DNA of 64,000 bases, taken from positions 12,772,001-12,836,000 of the forward strand of contig OZ234494.1 of the NCBI GenBank assembly GCA_965153455.1. Direction: 5' to 3'. Below the pieces are notes generated by a model that saw only the letters and a program-made list of their open reading frames with translations, was not told the origin of the DNA and searched no databases. A program made the position numbers and the translations under genes. The stretch comes from Sphagnum compactum. Its lineage: Eukaryota > Bryophyta > Sphagnopsida > Sphagnales. Each line of letters starts with the position of its first letter. Position 1 is the stretch's first letter. Positions 24,300 to 36,129 of the stretch are shown here, one piece after another.

Positions 24300-27200
24300 A
24301 GTAAGTACCTGCTGCACGATCAATAGGCAGATGGTGAACAGCAGCGTTGCGGAGTCTGTTCTCTTGACGACAAGCGCATGTCTGATGATTGCCGCACCTT
24401 CTTCGCTTTCCCTCCCGTCTCGACGTCTACGATCTCGAATTCTCGACCCTCGACCGCCATAGCCCTTGTAAGTACCTCCACAAGTGCAAGCAACAACCGA
24501 GAGAGAATCAAGCAGGGGATGCAAACGACGAGAGTTTTTTTTTTCCCTGAAGAAAAAAATTGTTGACGGGTGCGTTTTCTCCTCTGCATTATCGAGTTTT
24601 CTGCACCAGAAGAGCTTGAAGTTCGTTTTTTTGGTTCATGAGGAGGAGGAGGAGGAGCAAGAAAGGATGTTTGTCGTTTCCTTTCAGCGCTTGTATCCTC
24701 TTCTTGGATACAATTATTGGGTGTTCCAACGGGACTGAACCATTCAAGCACATATTCAATTCCGGTGCTTTGCGTCTGGATCTTGATCTCCCACGATCTG
24801 TCAGTGTATTTTTCGAGCTGTGCGGTTCGACGGCTTCGCTTGGAAGAAAAAATAGGTGAGACATTTGTTGTTCATGTTGTTGCTAGCTGCACAATTTTTC
24901 AAAGACAGCTAGCCCTTCCTGCTTGCTAACATAGACATCACCAGAACTGGCACATCAAAGAGCGCGGGCGCGCGTTTGTATTGTTTGCAGAAATTGTTGA
25001 TAATGTTGTCGTCAGATGAATGCATACATTGCATTCAAAGAGTGCATTTGTCACAATATCTTATGGTTTATGTGTCTGTATTTCATTGCATCCAAATCTT
25101 AGAGATCCCAACATCCTGGGTGAAACTGATCTGTGAAGAAGAAGAGCTTATGTATGGGGGAAGGCACTGCTGTCATGTATAAGGGAAGGCATTGTTGTGG
25201 CATTGCTCTGCTAGTCCCTTCCGTCTCGTGAACTGAGGCTCTGCCTCGGTCCAGGGCAAAAGCCATATAACAACTAAGGAACTTTGTGAAGAGCCTCCAG
25301 GGATCTTACATGAAATCTCCCACTCCAAGCTGAAGTGGGAAATTCTGCCTGGTAATGCAAGCCCTCCAAATAAACTACACAATTCCCCTGAGGTTGTTAT
25401 GTACAACTTGGATCGAAGGCATAGACAAATCTCTAATTGTCCAAAGCACAATAGTCTTTTTCTATTTTCTCATATTTATTCAGATCTTTAGGTGATGAAG
25501 GGCTCAATCAAGTTGTATTCAGAGGCCATGTTACATTGATGTAACAAGAAGTCGCTTCCAATTTTTTTATTCCAATTTTTTTGGCTACACAACAGGCAAG
25601 GGTTGTGTTGTGTTGGGTTTGGTTGAGGTTGGTTTGCACATTTGGATGTGATTGAAATTTTCTTTAATGCCAATTTTGTTCGCTACACAACAGGCAAGGG
25701 TTGAGTTGTGTTGGGTTTGGTTGAGACTGGGTTGCACATTTGGATGTGATTGAATAAAATTTCTTTAATGCCAATTTTGTTAGCTACACAACAGGAAAGG
25801 GTTCAGGTGTGTTGGGTTTGGTTGATGCTGGCATCTACATTTGGATGTGATTGAATAGAATTTCTTGAGTGCCAATTTTGTTAGCTACACAACAGGAAAG
25901 GTTGAGTTGTGTTGGGTTTGGTTGAGGCTGGCTTGCACATTTGGATGTGATTGAATAGAATTTCTTGAGTGCCAATTTTGTTAGCTACAAAACAGTACAG
26001 GGTTGAGTTGTGCTGGGTTTGGTTGAGGTTGGTTTGCACATTTGGATGTAATTCGATAAAATTTCTTCAGCGTGGAAATGTGTATCCAATGCAGAAGTGT
26101 TTAATTTCCAACATCTAAAGTAAAGCCCTAGAGGTAAATGTGAGATTTTGTTGAAAGTTGTTGCCAAGCATGCTTGCTATATATGGGCTTGCTTAAAGGC
26201 ATGTTGTTATGGAGTTCTATAAATCCTAAAGCTACTTGCAAACTAATATCCAAAGTAATAAGCTATTACTACTTGCAAGGGCATCTATTTTGGCTACATA
26301 TTTCGTAATCTTGTCTTCAACTCTGATCCTATTTGTCAACTTTGCAAGTGGTGGAAGAGTGTCTCTTGTTTGATCTGTCATGAGACAAGGATGATTTGGA
26401 AAAGGGCCTTTCTTTGGTTCGGTTTTTTGGGTTTGAAAAGCATGGATGGTCTTTAATTTGAGTTGCAATTTCTAACTTGAATTAATTTTGCAAGACATTA
26501 GAGTCTTGCATTCTTTGCTTACCTGGCATTTTGTTTGAATTTTCTTTTGTACTTCTGTTTTTGTAACAATATAAGTTTCTTAAATGTGGATCCTGTGAAT
26601 ATTGTCTATATTGTACCTGTTGAGTTCTTTGATGTTGTGTCTTTAAACTATTAGAAAATCAGAATGCATGTTGTTGACCTTCACTCACAATCACAACTAA
26701 TGAAATCAATTGGGCTGTTATTAGCCATCACCACGCATGTGACTCTTGTGGTCACAGATCATGCATGTGACCATAGCTATTACTCACATTGATTTGTATC
26801 ATTCTCTAGTGTTGGCCTAGTAAGCTTGTGCAACTTTAACATTTGTTCTATTGAGTTCTTTTATTAACTACGTCTCTTGAGTGATATCCAACACAAGATT
26901 GAACTTTGCTTTGGGTAGATGAGGTCATAGTTATGGTGGCGAGTCAAGGTCTAGTACTTTGTGATTGACACAAGGATATGTACGAAGTTATTCTTGCGTT
27001 TGGTTTACCTAGAACTAACACAAATTTAATTGTAGGTGGTCTGCAATCCTTAGTACTTCTTAAGATATTTATAGCAAGTAGATCATTAATCCCATATACT
27101 TGAATTTTTGCAACCTCAACTCCATCCTTGACTTCTGTTGCAAGTTTGATTCAAGTTGGGGTCAATGCATCATGACCGATATTTTATGAAGTTTGCCAAG

Positions 27201-28540
27201 ACAACCAAAGTAAACTGTAATGTAAAGCCCTTGGGTAGGGGCATCCTCAAAATAAGGGGCCTACATCAGGTTCTCAGTGAGTCTAGCCCCACATTTTGGG
27301 AATATCCCCCACTTGTGGGCTCTACTCATCATAAAGCCAGAGGCAAAAGATATCATGAACCTAAACATACATACACCACAGTGCATAGGAGGGGGAAGGC
27401 TCTTTCACCTACTCCTTAAGAGTGGTTGGATCTTACACTTGTAAGTAGGAATAATTTCCCTCCCACTTGTAAGGAGTAGGCATAATATCCCTCCTCTTTT
27501 CTAGGAAGGATATTCATAGATATAAGGCACCTCAAAATACATTTAGGAATTTTCTCCAAGTGCTTTATGTACAATAATGCCTCTTGAGAAAGAGTCGCAT
27601 CACTACCAGCAAACAAAAAGTAAAACAAATAGAATGAGTGCAATTATAACCATATCAACTTCTTGAGAATATAAGAGATCCCATCTTCAAAGGATGCATT
27701 ATCATGGAACCATTAAGCACAATCACAACAAGAAGTACAATACATCTTAAGTCTGACTGAGTGTTGCACACACCTTGAGGTTACAAGGGCCTTGTGGAGT
27801 TGGATACCACCACAATAGGTGCAATGCACGGGCCCCTTCCCCTAGGACCTGAAAGCTCCGCCATTGCAACACTTTAGATGGCCAATTTACCCAGTGACCC
27901 AACTACAGCTGTGTTGAGTCTAATGGGAAACACTGAAACCCTAGTTGTGTATTGAAACATGACCAAGTGCAAGGTAACCATGAGTTCAAGCCAATAGGCA
28001 ATGAGCTTGAAGCTGGTAACATCAATCCACAAGCATCCTATACTTGAGTTGAAAGACAACACCAGGTTATGTAGTCTTATAATCATCAGGTGTGTATATC
28101 TGTATGGCCATTATCGAATTTATCACTTCCTTCAACCATGTCTACCTGTCAATGCATCGTATTCCTATTCTTCTAGGTCCCAAGACCAAAAATTAATCTG
28201 TGTACAAGCCAGTAAAACTTTGAACAGAAGATGCAGCATGTGAAAGATGTGTAAATGAAAGAGTTGAAAGAACACAAAAGACAAACATAGTTAAATAATA
28301 ACGAAAAGCACCCACCTCATACATAAATCTCTTGTCCGAAGGATTGCCAGGCATCCAATTGAAGTCTTGGCAATCCAGACGAGTTATAAAAACCAACAAA
28401 AAACTTGCTCAGAAGAAATACCATTTCACTTCCCCAACACTCCAAACCCTTCTTTTGGCTCAACATGCTGGTCCCTGGTAGTTGCATGGATCTAGAGGCC
28501 TAGAATGATTACGAGTGCAATTCTGTGCTGGCATAGTAGC
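24300..28540. other. Intergenic region between RBR and the FHA gene
   Basis: Frames of 60-140 codons at 24.3-24.9 kb on both strands show no recognisable domain and sit in CT- and GAG-rich sequence. A 100-bp tandem repeat occupies 25.56-26.07 kb. The rest (26.1-28.5 kb) is AT-rich with no coding similarity; the part next to 28548 is probably the 3' UTR of the FHA gene. Confidence 0.5.
25560..26075. repeat. Five-copy tandem repeat, ~100 bp unit
   Basis: Units begin near 25570, 25669, 25769, 25870 and 25970. Each contains GCCAATTTTGTTAGCTACA, ACAACAGGAAAGGGTTGAG, TGTTGGGTTTGGTTGAGG and CACATTTGGATGTGATTGAA in that order. Copies differ by scattered substitutions and 1-5 bp indels. No unique spacers and no coding capacity. 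Confidence 0.9.
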
Positions 28541-28547
28541 TGAACTG

Positions 28548-30706
28548 CTAAGATTGCACCTCTTCATCGTCAGAACTCTCCACTCTTGAAATTTGATACA
28601 CTGCCAAATGTGAATCACCTGAAGAGAAACATGAAAGTTTGAGTTATACTGGTGGATGCACAGTGAGATTGATCTACTGTAAGCTCCAACATTCTGTTTC
28701 TTTCTTTCTAAAAACTGTTAGCAATCTCCCAACCTTTCTTTGATGAAGGCAGATAACTTCATGCGAGGATTTTCTATGATAAATGATGGTGCCCCAAAAC
28801 TGCCATCATGAATCTCAATGTCAAGCATTCATAGTTCAATAAAAAATAGAAGTTGAGACTGGACCCTGACTGTCCTGTGTCTGTCAGCTTTAAAATTTAC
28901 ACTTTTGACCAAGGTGGAACCATAAAGACAGAGTGATACATCAAATTGCAAGAAAGAACCCTAGGGATAGTGTTCCTGAACATCAAGGGCGTATTTCAGG
29001 TGAGACTTTGGGTTTACAACATCATGGCTGCTCATTCAGTGCCTTGCCTGTCCGGGATGACAACTATGCTTCTAGTAAGCACTTGAGATTAATACTAACC
29101 AAAAGTAACATTGCTTCCGGGTGACACAAGAGTCACAGCTCCAGGCCTGATTTGCTTGTTATCTACGTACGTGCCATTTGTGCTGTCAAGGTCTGTTACA
29201 TACAGTTGTCCATCCCTTTTCTCCAATCGAGCATGAAGGCCAGACACTGAAACATACAGTACACAAGTGCTGAGAATCAGTCTGTAGCTCAACCAGTATC
29301 TTGATGCTTTCTCTGCAGCACACTGATCCTCCACAAAGAAAAAACAGAACCTAAACTAACTACTGTACTAATAGAAGTAAGAAAGCCAAATTGTGACTAA
29401 GCCAGAATAATGATTCACAAAGGTCTTATGTGCATGCATACTTTTTAATGGCAAGCCTTGATAGGAGGATATAAATGCCTCGTAATCAAGCATTTTAGGT
29501 CAGTGTTAGATCCCACAGAGAGGCTTTAAAAGTTCTTCAACATTTGGACGTTGAATGTTGAACTTCTTGTACAAGTAAGCTGCTCCCACATTAGGTCCTG
29601 CACAGGATGCCTCATAGACAAAGCAAATGATTCTTACCTGTTGCAACTGGAATAACAATATCAGCTTTTTCAGCCACACGTCCCACAGTGGCAGCATCCT
29701 GCAGAAGAAAAGAGTGAACAATTGAGCATAAAACAGAGATACCATCAGCAATCTCCATACTCCAACTGGTTTGTGAAATTGAATACACTATATTGACTGT
29801 GAGTGACAGGCTCATATGCCCTAAACAGAGCTCTGCCAGCACTTAGATTGATCACTAAGCATTTCCTCCTGGTACCATAGGATAAACCTCCAACTCCAGA
29901 TGTGATGAGTAATTTCTGAACTCAAAGTTCCTCAATGTGCCACAAAGCAAGGTACCAGAACTCACTGGAACTAATTCAAAGGACTCAGGCATAGGCACAG
30001 GTTCATCAAGATGGCTTGTATCCCCATCGCCTGCACACAAAAAAAACCACATCAGCTTCCCAAAACATCTGAATAGACCACAAAATCGTTCTTGATACTC
30101 CCATCACAGAAACATGCATCCTGTGGTAAAATGCTGCTCTTCATCCTTTTCTGCTTGTTGATCAAAACAAGCAGAAAACAGGAATACTATGTGAAATCAT
30201 GGATCATCCCTTCCTTCTTCATATCAATATTCCTAAAAGTCTTGACTCTCAGTGTACCACAATGTTGAAGACATATATCTCTGACCTTCAATTCCCTGAT
30301 AGCTTCCTTTCCTACATCGCAATTCCCGTCAACATGAATCCTAAATTGCAGTGACTTTGCTGAAGCGCGAGTATAGCAGAGATTCTAGCAAAACTCACAC
30401 CAACTCACCGACAGGATCGAGAATCCATCTGACGCTCTTTTCGGAGGCTTGCAAAGCCGATATCCGAAGCCCGGCTAGCTGCCGCAAGGGTTTCCCCAAA
30501 GAAGGTACATGCTTGGTGCCGAGCCTGTCGATTGCCGCAGACCTCCGGATGCGGACAACAGAACCAGAACCCGAACCAGCAGAAGGCGCAGCACCAGCAA
30601 CAGCAGAGGATCTTCTGGTAGCCGCAACCTCAATCACGGGCGAACGCGGCACGACAACAAGAGAAACAGAAAGCTGGGCAGCAGGCCCAGCCACAAATGT
30701 GTGCAT
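28548..30706 (-). CDS. Small FHA-domain protein, probably plastid-targeted
   Basis: Exons (-): 30706-30409, 30030-29966, 29698-29638, 29246-29100, 28618-28548, all GT-AG and in phase, giving 213 residues. Residues 1 to about 60 are rich in Ala, Ser, Arg and Val with almost no acid residues, as in a chloroplast transit peptide. The FHA domain spans about 122-205: GR at 127-128, SGLH at 143-146 (the SxxH phosphothreonine-binding motif) and STNGT at 163-167. The segment AEKADIVIPVATVSGLHARL and the closing GDSHLAVYQISR closely match plant FHA proteins of the Arabidopsis At2g21530 type. It should bind phosphothreonine peptides; partners are unknown. The C-terminus is acidic (SSDDEEVQS). A CT run at 30774-30790 lies about 70-85 bp upstream of the ATG. 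Confidence 0.9.
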
Positions 30707-30999
30707 GATTTTACAAAACTAGAAAAATAAACTCAACGCTTATCTTTCTTCTTGACGCTCGTTTTCGATCTTTCTCTCTCTCTCTCTCGCTGCGCACAAC
30801 ACGGTACGCAGAAGCACAACGTGAGAAGAGAACGAAGAGAAACAAGGAGGGCAAGAGCGCGAGGAGCAGCACCAGTAAACACGCCCGGTGATCGTAACAA
30901 CAGAAAAAAAAACAAACGAGAAACGGCTCCAGGAGCAGCAACAGTTGTATCGACCTGAGAGTGGACGCTCAACGTGCTCTCTTGGATTGAATTTTCGAC

Positions 31000-33020
31000 G
31001 GTTGGATGTCCTTTAATTTACCTAATGTAGGTTTTATGACAAGAGCAAGGAGTATTTTTAATTTTAAAAAACACCCGAAATGATGACACATGTCGGCAGG
31101 ATGATGCTCTATTCTATACTATAATGTCAGGCTCTATTCTATCCTGTAATGTCAGGTTCTCTGTCCGGTGATAGGTTTTGACTTCGTGGAATGTACTAAA
31201 TGTGAGATGGAATCGCAATTGGGAGTTGGGGAGCGTGAAAAGTGGTCGCAATATCGAACCAGCCAAATAGAAACTTGCCAGCTGTTCTGGAAGATGACAG
31301 GAGTGGCTCCCACCACACCCACCCCGACCAAACTCCCCTTCACCCCTTTCGGAGTCCCAGTGTGTTTTTTCCTTCTGCCTTCAACCTCAAAGAATGAAAA
31401 GGAACAACAATTTGTACCACAAAACTCCCTTTTTTTCGGTGTGCAAAATCTGCCAAATATCAATTCTTTTAATTCTAAAAAATCACTAGATTCTATGAAG
31501 AAGTTCTCGCACATAGCCAGAAATCTGATACATCAACCCTTCATAATCTTCACTCTTAATCCATATCTGACTTGATCAAAACCCGTAACAGCTTCTTGAT
31601 GTCAATCCTCCATGTTCATCACTCTTAATCCATATCTGACTTGATCCAAACTCATAATAGCTCCTTTCATGTGGCATCCAATCAGAATCCTGAGTATCAA
31701 AAGCTTCTGCCCTAGAGCTTATACTGTACACTTTTCTCCTTCAATTGCCCCAATCTCCCCTTCTACTTCACTGATGTGATAGACTTGCTAGCCACTCTCC
31801 TTTCTTGTCCTCACACCCTTCTTGTCTTCCTGTTCATCTAGTTGCATGAACAGTGAAGTATCTCCCTGCCACCAAACTGATGATGTGACTCATAAACCAC
31901 CGCCTCCAAAAATTGAATTGAGACATGCTCAAACCTTAGGATTCCAATCAAAAATTGCAACTTCCAGAAACTTCTCCTAGTTACAAGGCTAACACAAGCT
32001 GCCTTGTTAGAAGGTATTCAGTAAAAAAAGCAACTAAGCTAAACATCATGGTTAGCTAGGGAAGTGGAACCCAACAGAAAACTGTTTGCTGAGCACTCAC
32101 CATCCAACCTTAATGATGCATTGGTTGGTGCTGGTTCACTTTGGCCCATAGATTAGGCGTCTGAAATGCTCATATTACAACAGAAGCCATTCAGATTTAC
32201 AGTTCTCAATACTGGATCTTACAGAGACCTCATAGGCACACAGCTTTTCTCTCATCAGCAATCCAAATGCTTGTTTTTCTGCTTGTTTTTTTAGAGCAGG
32301 TGACTATTGGGGATGTTTCGTTCTGTGTCTTGAAACACACTATCATCTCCATGACACAAAGGACCAGGTTCAATCCATTTGCACCAGATAAGCAAAACTA
32401 GATAAAACAACACTCATAATATCAAAACTGCAGATAAATCTCCACATCACAATGAGTGCAGTCATGGTCTTATGAGAGTCACTCACAAAAGTATCAAAAC
32501 AACACCTACTTTCAGGATGAACCGCCATGACCAGCCACTGACTTCAGCTTCTGAGTCCCAACAGTGGGTATAAATGAGTATACTAATCAGCCCATAATCT
32601 GGGCAAACCATTATACAAAATCTGCATCCAGAGTTTCTGTTGCATTTCCAGAAGCAATAGGAGGACCCAGCCACAATGTTGGCTAGCACATAAGAGACAT
32701 AGTTAATTAAAAAGTCATTTCAGATCAACACTTACTGAAATCAACATCATCATTTCAAGGCAACTCCTTCTGGGAATGGTCAAACAATGTGAAGTATAGA
32801 AACACAATCCAAGAACAATTGCTTCAAGAATCTCCTGTTACAACACTTGAGAGTTGCAATTTCAAGACATCACCTTTCTGGAGAGGTCGAAGAATGTGAG
32901 GGATACATAATTCAATTCAAGTGGAATTGATTAAAGAATGTCCTACTTAGAAACAAACCAATTTGGAGGCCAGGCAATTGTCTCCAGGTTTTATTGATTA
33001 CCGCCTCTAAAGACTCCACA
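31000..33020. other. Intergenic region with one dispersed-repeat copy
   Basis: No gene recognised. A plus-strand frame at 31168-31575 has no domain resemblance. Contains a short direct duplication at 31540-31660 (ATCTGACTTGATC plus CATAATCTTCACTCTTAATC-like text twice) and one copy of the dispersed intron-type repeat at 32440-32700. The stretch next to 33024 is probably 3' UTR of the J-domain gene. Confidence 0.5.
32440..32700 (-). repeat. Dispersed intron repeat, copy C (3' of J-domain gene)
   Basis: Near-consensus minus-strand copy: TGCTAGCCAACATTGTGGCT at the start, TTCTGGAAATGCAACAGAAA, TATAATGGTTTGCCCAGA, TTTTGTGAGTGACTCTCATA, GACTGCACTCATTGTGATGT. It lies about 320 bp beyond the J-domain gene's stop codon, in that gene's sense. 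Confidence 0.8.
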
Positions 33021-33023
33021 TGC

Positions 33024-35587
33024 TTATAAAAGCTCTCGCAGAGTTCGGTATGCATCACCAATACGTTTGAAGTTCTTTTCAGCCAAGCTCTGCAAATTCA
33101 AACCCCATATCAGCTGTTGGAATCTGTTGGAGCATATACCAAGAGGACTTGTGCTTCGGGTCCAGAAACAAGTGAAAGCAATTGGAAGTCCTGGGGATAA
33201 CACCATACCTTCTGCTCGCCATGATGACGATCTGGATGCCACCTCAGTGCACACTGACGAAATCTGCTAGTGCCAAATTGATAAACCAGTTAATAAAGCA
33301 CACCTTCTGTGTACAGAAAATTGTAATGGTTTCTTTCTTAGGACGTAATCCTCTTTCAACAGAATGTTAAATTGCAAATCCAAGATAAAGAACATCTTTG
33401 CCAATAGAAAACACAACACTAGAAGCAAACAAATGTAAATAGGGCTTGCATGAGCGATAAGAATAACTTACGCAAGTTTGACATCATTCAATGTCAAGGG
33501 ACCCACAGGTGACAGCCCAAGGGCAACTCGATCTGCTGCTGCACCTACACTCTCACTAACCCATCCACTGTCTGCTGAACATCTTCCTGCAGTTTCTCCA
33601 GATTGCCAATGTGCACCCCCAAAGCTTCCAGAATGAGCTGACTGGTTGCATTTGGTTGCTTTGGCTTTCCAGTATGCATCCCCAGATCCCCCAAACGCCC
33701 ACCATGTTTCCTCCGGATCCTGTTCATAAAACTTGGAGTTTGCTTCCTGGTGCTTTTCTCCTTGCCTTCCTGAGATGTGCCAATGATAAAAACCTCTCTT
33801 AGCAATACAACATCTAGTATGCAAAATGACATTACCAGGTGCCGTGCCCTATCAGCAATTCAATACAGATAGTTACAGCCATTATGAGACCCATAGTCAC
33901 CATACTTGGTCACAAACTGTTGTTACTGGTTTTGAAGATAGGACCTTTTAACTGTAAAGTTGACCCCAATATGAAAAATTAGTACAAAAATTGCAGAGAA
34001 ATCTCCACAACGACAATTGAAACGTAACACGGCAACGAGTGGAGTCACAACCTTATGAGAGTCATTCACAAAGTGTCAGACCATCAACTTCATCATCAAT
34101 AGCAGTGACAAGCTGCTGTGACTACCCACTGAATTCATCTGCTCCTGATGGTGGGCATAGCATACAATAACCAGCCAAAACCTGGGCAAACCATTATAGA
34201 AAGTCTAGGTCCTCAGTTTCTGTCACATTTCCGGAATATGACAACCACGTAGCTGATTACGAATCCTTGCCTCTAACCCAAGACTTTACAGCAAATAGAT
34301 AATCTAAAAGCAGTTGAGACATACATTGTCCCCTTGTGATAGATAGAAAATGATTGGTTCTATGAGCATATGACTCAGCGCCACAGTAATTCATTCTAGT
34401 CAACACTTTGGTAGAAGGACAGTGCAACATGCAAAGACAACTGATGCCAGGTCCCAGTATTTTCTGCAAATGTACAATTCTAATCCTCCTAAACAGGGAA
34501 GGACGTTCATATGAGGAGGAGGACTCTAAATCCATGCCTTTCTGTTTCTTTTGGAAGAATTGCCACTCTTTTTCGAAGCGGCGTGACCAGCCAAATTTCG
34601 AGGCATGTGGACTTGGTGAACTGGCCTCCCCTTGCTGCTTCCTCCTTTCTTGCACCTGCCTCAAATGACAGTGAAAAGCAAACTATATACTCTCAGTTGT
34701 GTACATATCCTAAAATACCAAAAAGAGTAAATTCCTTGACAATTCCAGAACTTGTCGTGTTCTTCAGGTTTGCACTACTTCAATTGTAAAAAGTAGCACT
34801 CTTGATCTGATGCTTGAACCGCTGGCCTACAGAAGCTGTCATTTGACCCAGATCACAACCATGATGCAAGCCCACGACTCACTTTGCAAACTCCTGCAGC
34901 ACTGCAAATCAATATCTGCAGTGTTCAGATCTCAACAATAGTAGAATTAGAAAATACGTCAAAATCACCTCTCGGTAGTCATCAGCATGCATCTCCAGAG
35001 AACGCCATTCCAGCAGCGTCCGCTTCTCAGCTGCTCGTTTCTGCCGTTTGACGTATATTCTGTGTCGCTGCAGACAGAAAATCACTGAAGATTAAAAAAA
35101 CTCTACCATGCTGACCAAATCCCTCACCTCATTATTCTAATCACCAACGCTCAAAAGATGGTCATCGGGGTGAGCAAAAGTAAGAGATTGACGAAGAATA
35201 CCTTTCGGCAGGAATCTGCGTCCATATGTCCATACGAATTCTGCATCAAATGACGCATGCCGGAAATGCCTCAGTTAACTGCACACTGTCTTTGACACTC
35301 CTTTGATCTCTCTCTTTTTCTTCCACTTCATCAACTCACTGCTTCCACAAACATCGTCGATCATTCGGCTCTTTCTACCATCTCAATACGAGTAATAACA
35401 AGGAACCAAGAATTGCAAAGCAGGAATGTCTTTGAGAGGCAGCAGAAAAAAAAAGGCATACCGATTTCCATTTGTTGTCCCATTTCTCATTGCAAGGAGA
35501 GTTGCCGTGCAGGAACGCTGCTCTCACTCCAATAGCCGGCAGTAACGATGGTCCTCCCATACGGCTTACTACCACGGCAAACGCCAT
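33024..35587 (-). CDS. Organelle-type protein with C-terminal J domain
   Basis: Exons (-): 35587-35462, 35240-35202, 35067-34969, 34893-34883, 34659-34476, 33797-33472, 33263-33209, 33089-33024; 301 residues. The N-terminus (SRMGGPSLLPAIGVRAAFLHG) looks like a mitochondrial or dual presequence, followed by KWDNKWKS and a basic region RHRIYVKRQKRAAEKR. The C-terminal J domain (about 238-301) reads GLSPVGPLTLNDVKLAFRQ, then LRWHPDRHHGEQK with the HPD triad at 271-273, then FKRIGDAYRTLREL. An HPD J domain stimulates Hsp70 ATPase. Layout resembles plant C-terminal J-domain proteins of the Arabidopsis At1g72416 type (from memory). Exon 4 is an 11-nt microexon. The junction between exons 5 and 6 (donor GTACAT at 34475, acceptor at 33798) is the least certain; the rest is firm. 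Confidence 0.8.
34010..34260 (-). repeat. Dispersed intron repeat, copy D (J-domain gene intron 5)
   Basis: Minus-strand copy with all main blocks, including GGTCTGACACTTTGTGAATG and CACTCGTTGCCGTGTTACG. Sense to the host gene. Confidence 0.82.
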
Positions 35588-35849
35588 CGATGCTTGGAAC
35601 TCCTCACCTTCCTTCTATACCTCTTCGACCAAGCCCCAATTGTGACAGGAAAGACAAACTATCTACAGATTTCCATCACCATGCCATAGCCCCTTCCCTC
35701 CTCACGTCAAATGCTGTTAACCGACAATGCTTCCGTTTCTTCTTCTTGCAATGCTTCTTCTGCAATTCTCCACTTCTCCTCCCAGTTCGAAGACAGATTC
35801 CGAGCATCACCATGCTTGCAAATCCTCTACACGTTTCTTCATATTCCGC

Positions 35850-36120
35850 TTGCACGTCACTCCAACAACAGACACTGTCTTCCTGTTCTTCTTCTTCTTC
35901 GGAGCTTTGACAAGTCATGTCATTACAGATCAGGCATACGAAATTAGGGTTTCACTGAATTAGGGTAGCACGTAAGTAGGGTTTCAACGGGCAACATGTA
36001 ACGTCGCTCCGACAACAAACACTCTCTTCTTCGTCGGAGGTTTGATACGTTCGGTCATTGCAGCTCAGGCTTCCAAAATTAGGGTTTCACTGAATTAGGG
36101 TTACACATAATTAGGTGTAG
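35850..36120. repeat. Tandem duplication carrying telo-box motifs
   Basis: A segment of about 130 bp is repeated: copy 1 about 35850-35970 and copy 2 about 35985-36110. Both contain a CGTC(A/G)CTCC(A/G)ACAACA block, a CTTCTTC..CGGAG block, and end with AAATTAGGGTTTCACTGAAT. A third, eroded copy of the distal part is at 36515-36600. TTAGGGTTT is the plant telo-box. The copies lie 260-530 bp upstream of the J-domain gene's ATG and may be part of its promoter. Confidence 0.7.
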
Positions 36121-36129
36121 GGTAATGGT

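Noticed and set aside
24048-24751. Minus-strand frames of 143-158 codons upstream of RBR
   Set aside because: Arg/Ser/Thr-rich composition in CT- and CpG-rich sequence, no domain resemblance; more likely promoter or leader.
31168-31575. 135-codon plus-strand frame in an intergenic region
   Set aside because: No recognisable domain, no splice partners, low-complexity stretches; a chance open frame.
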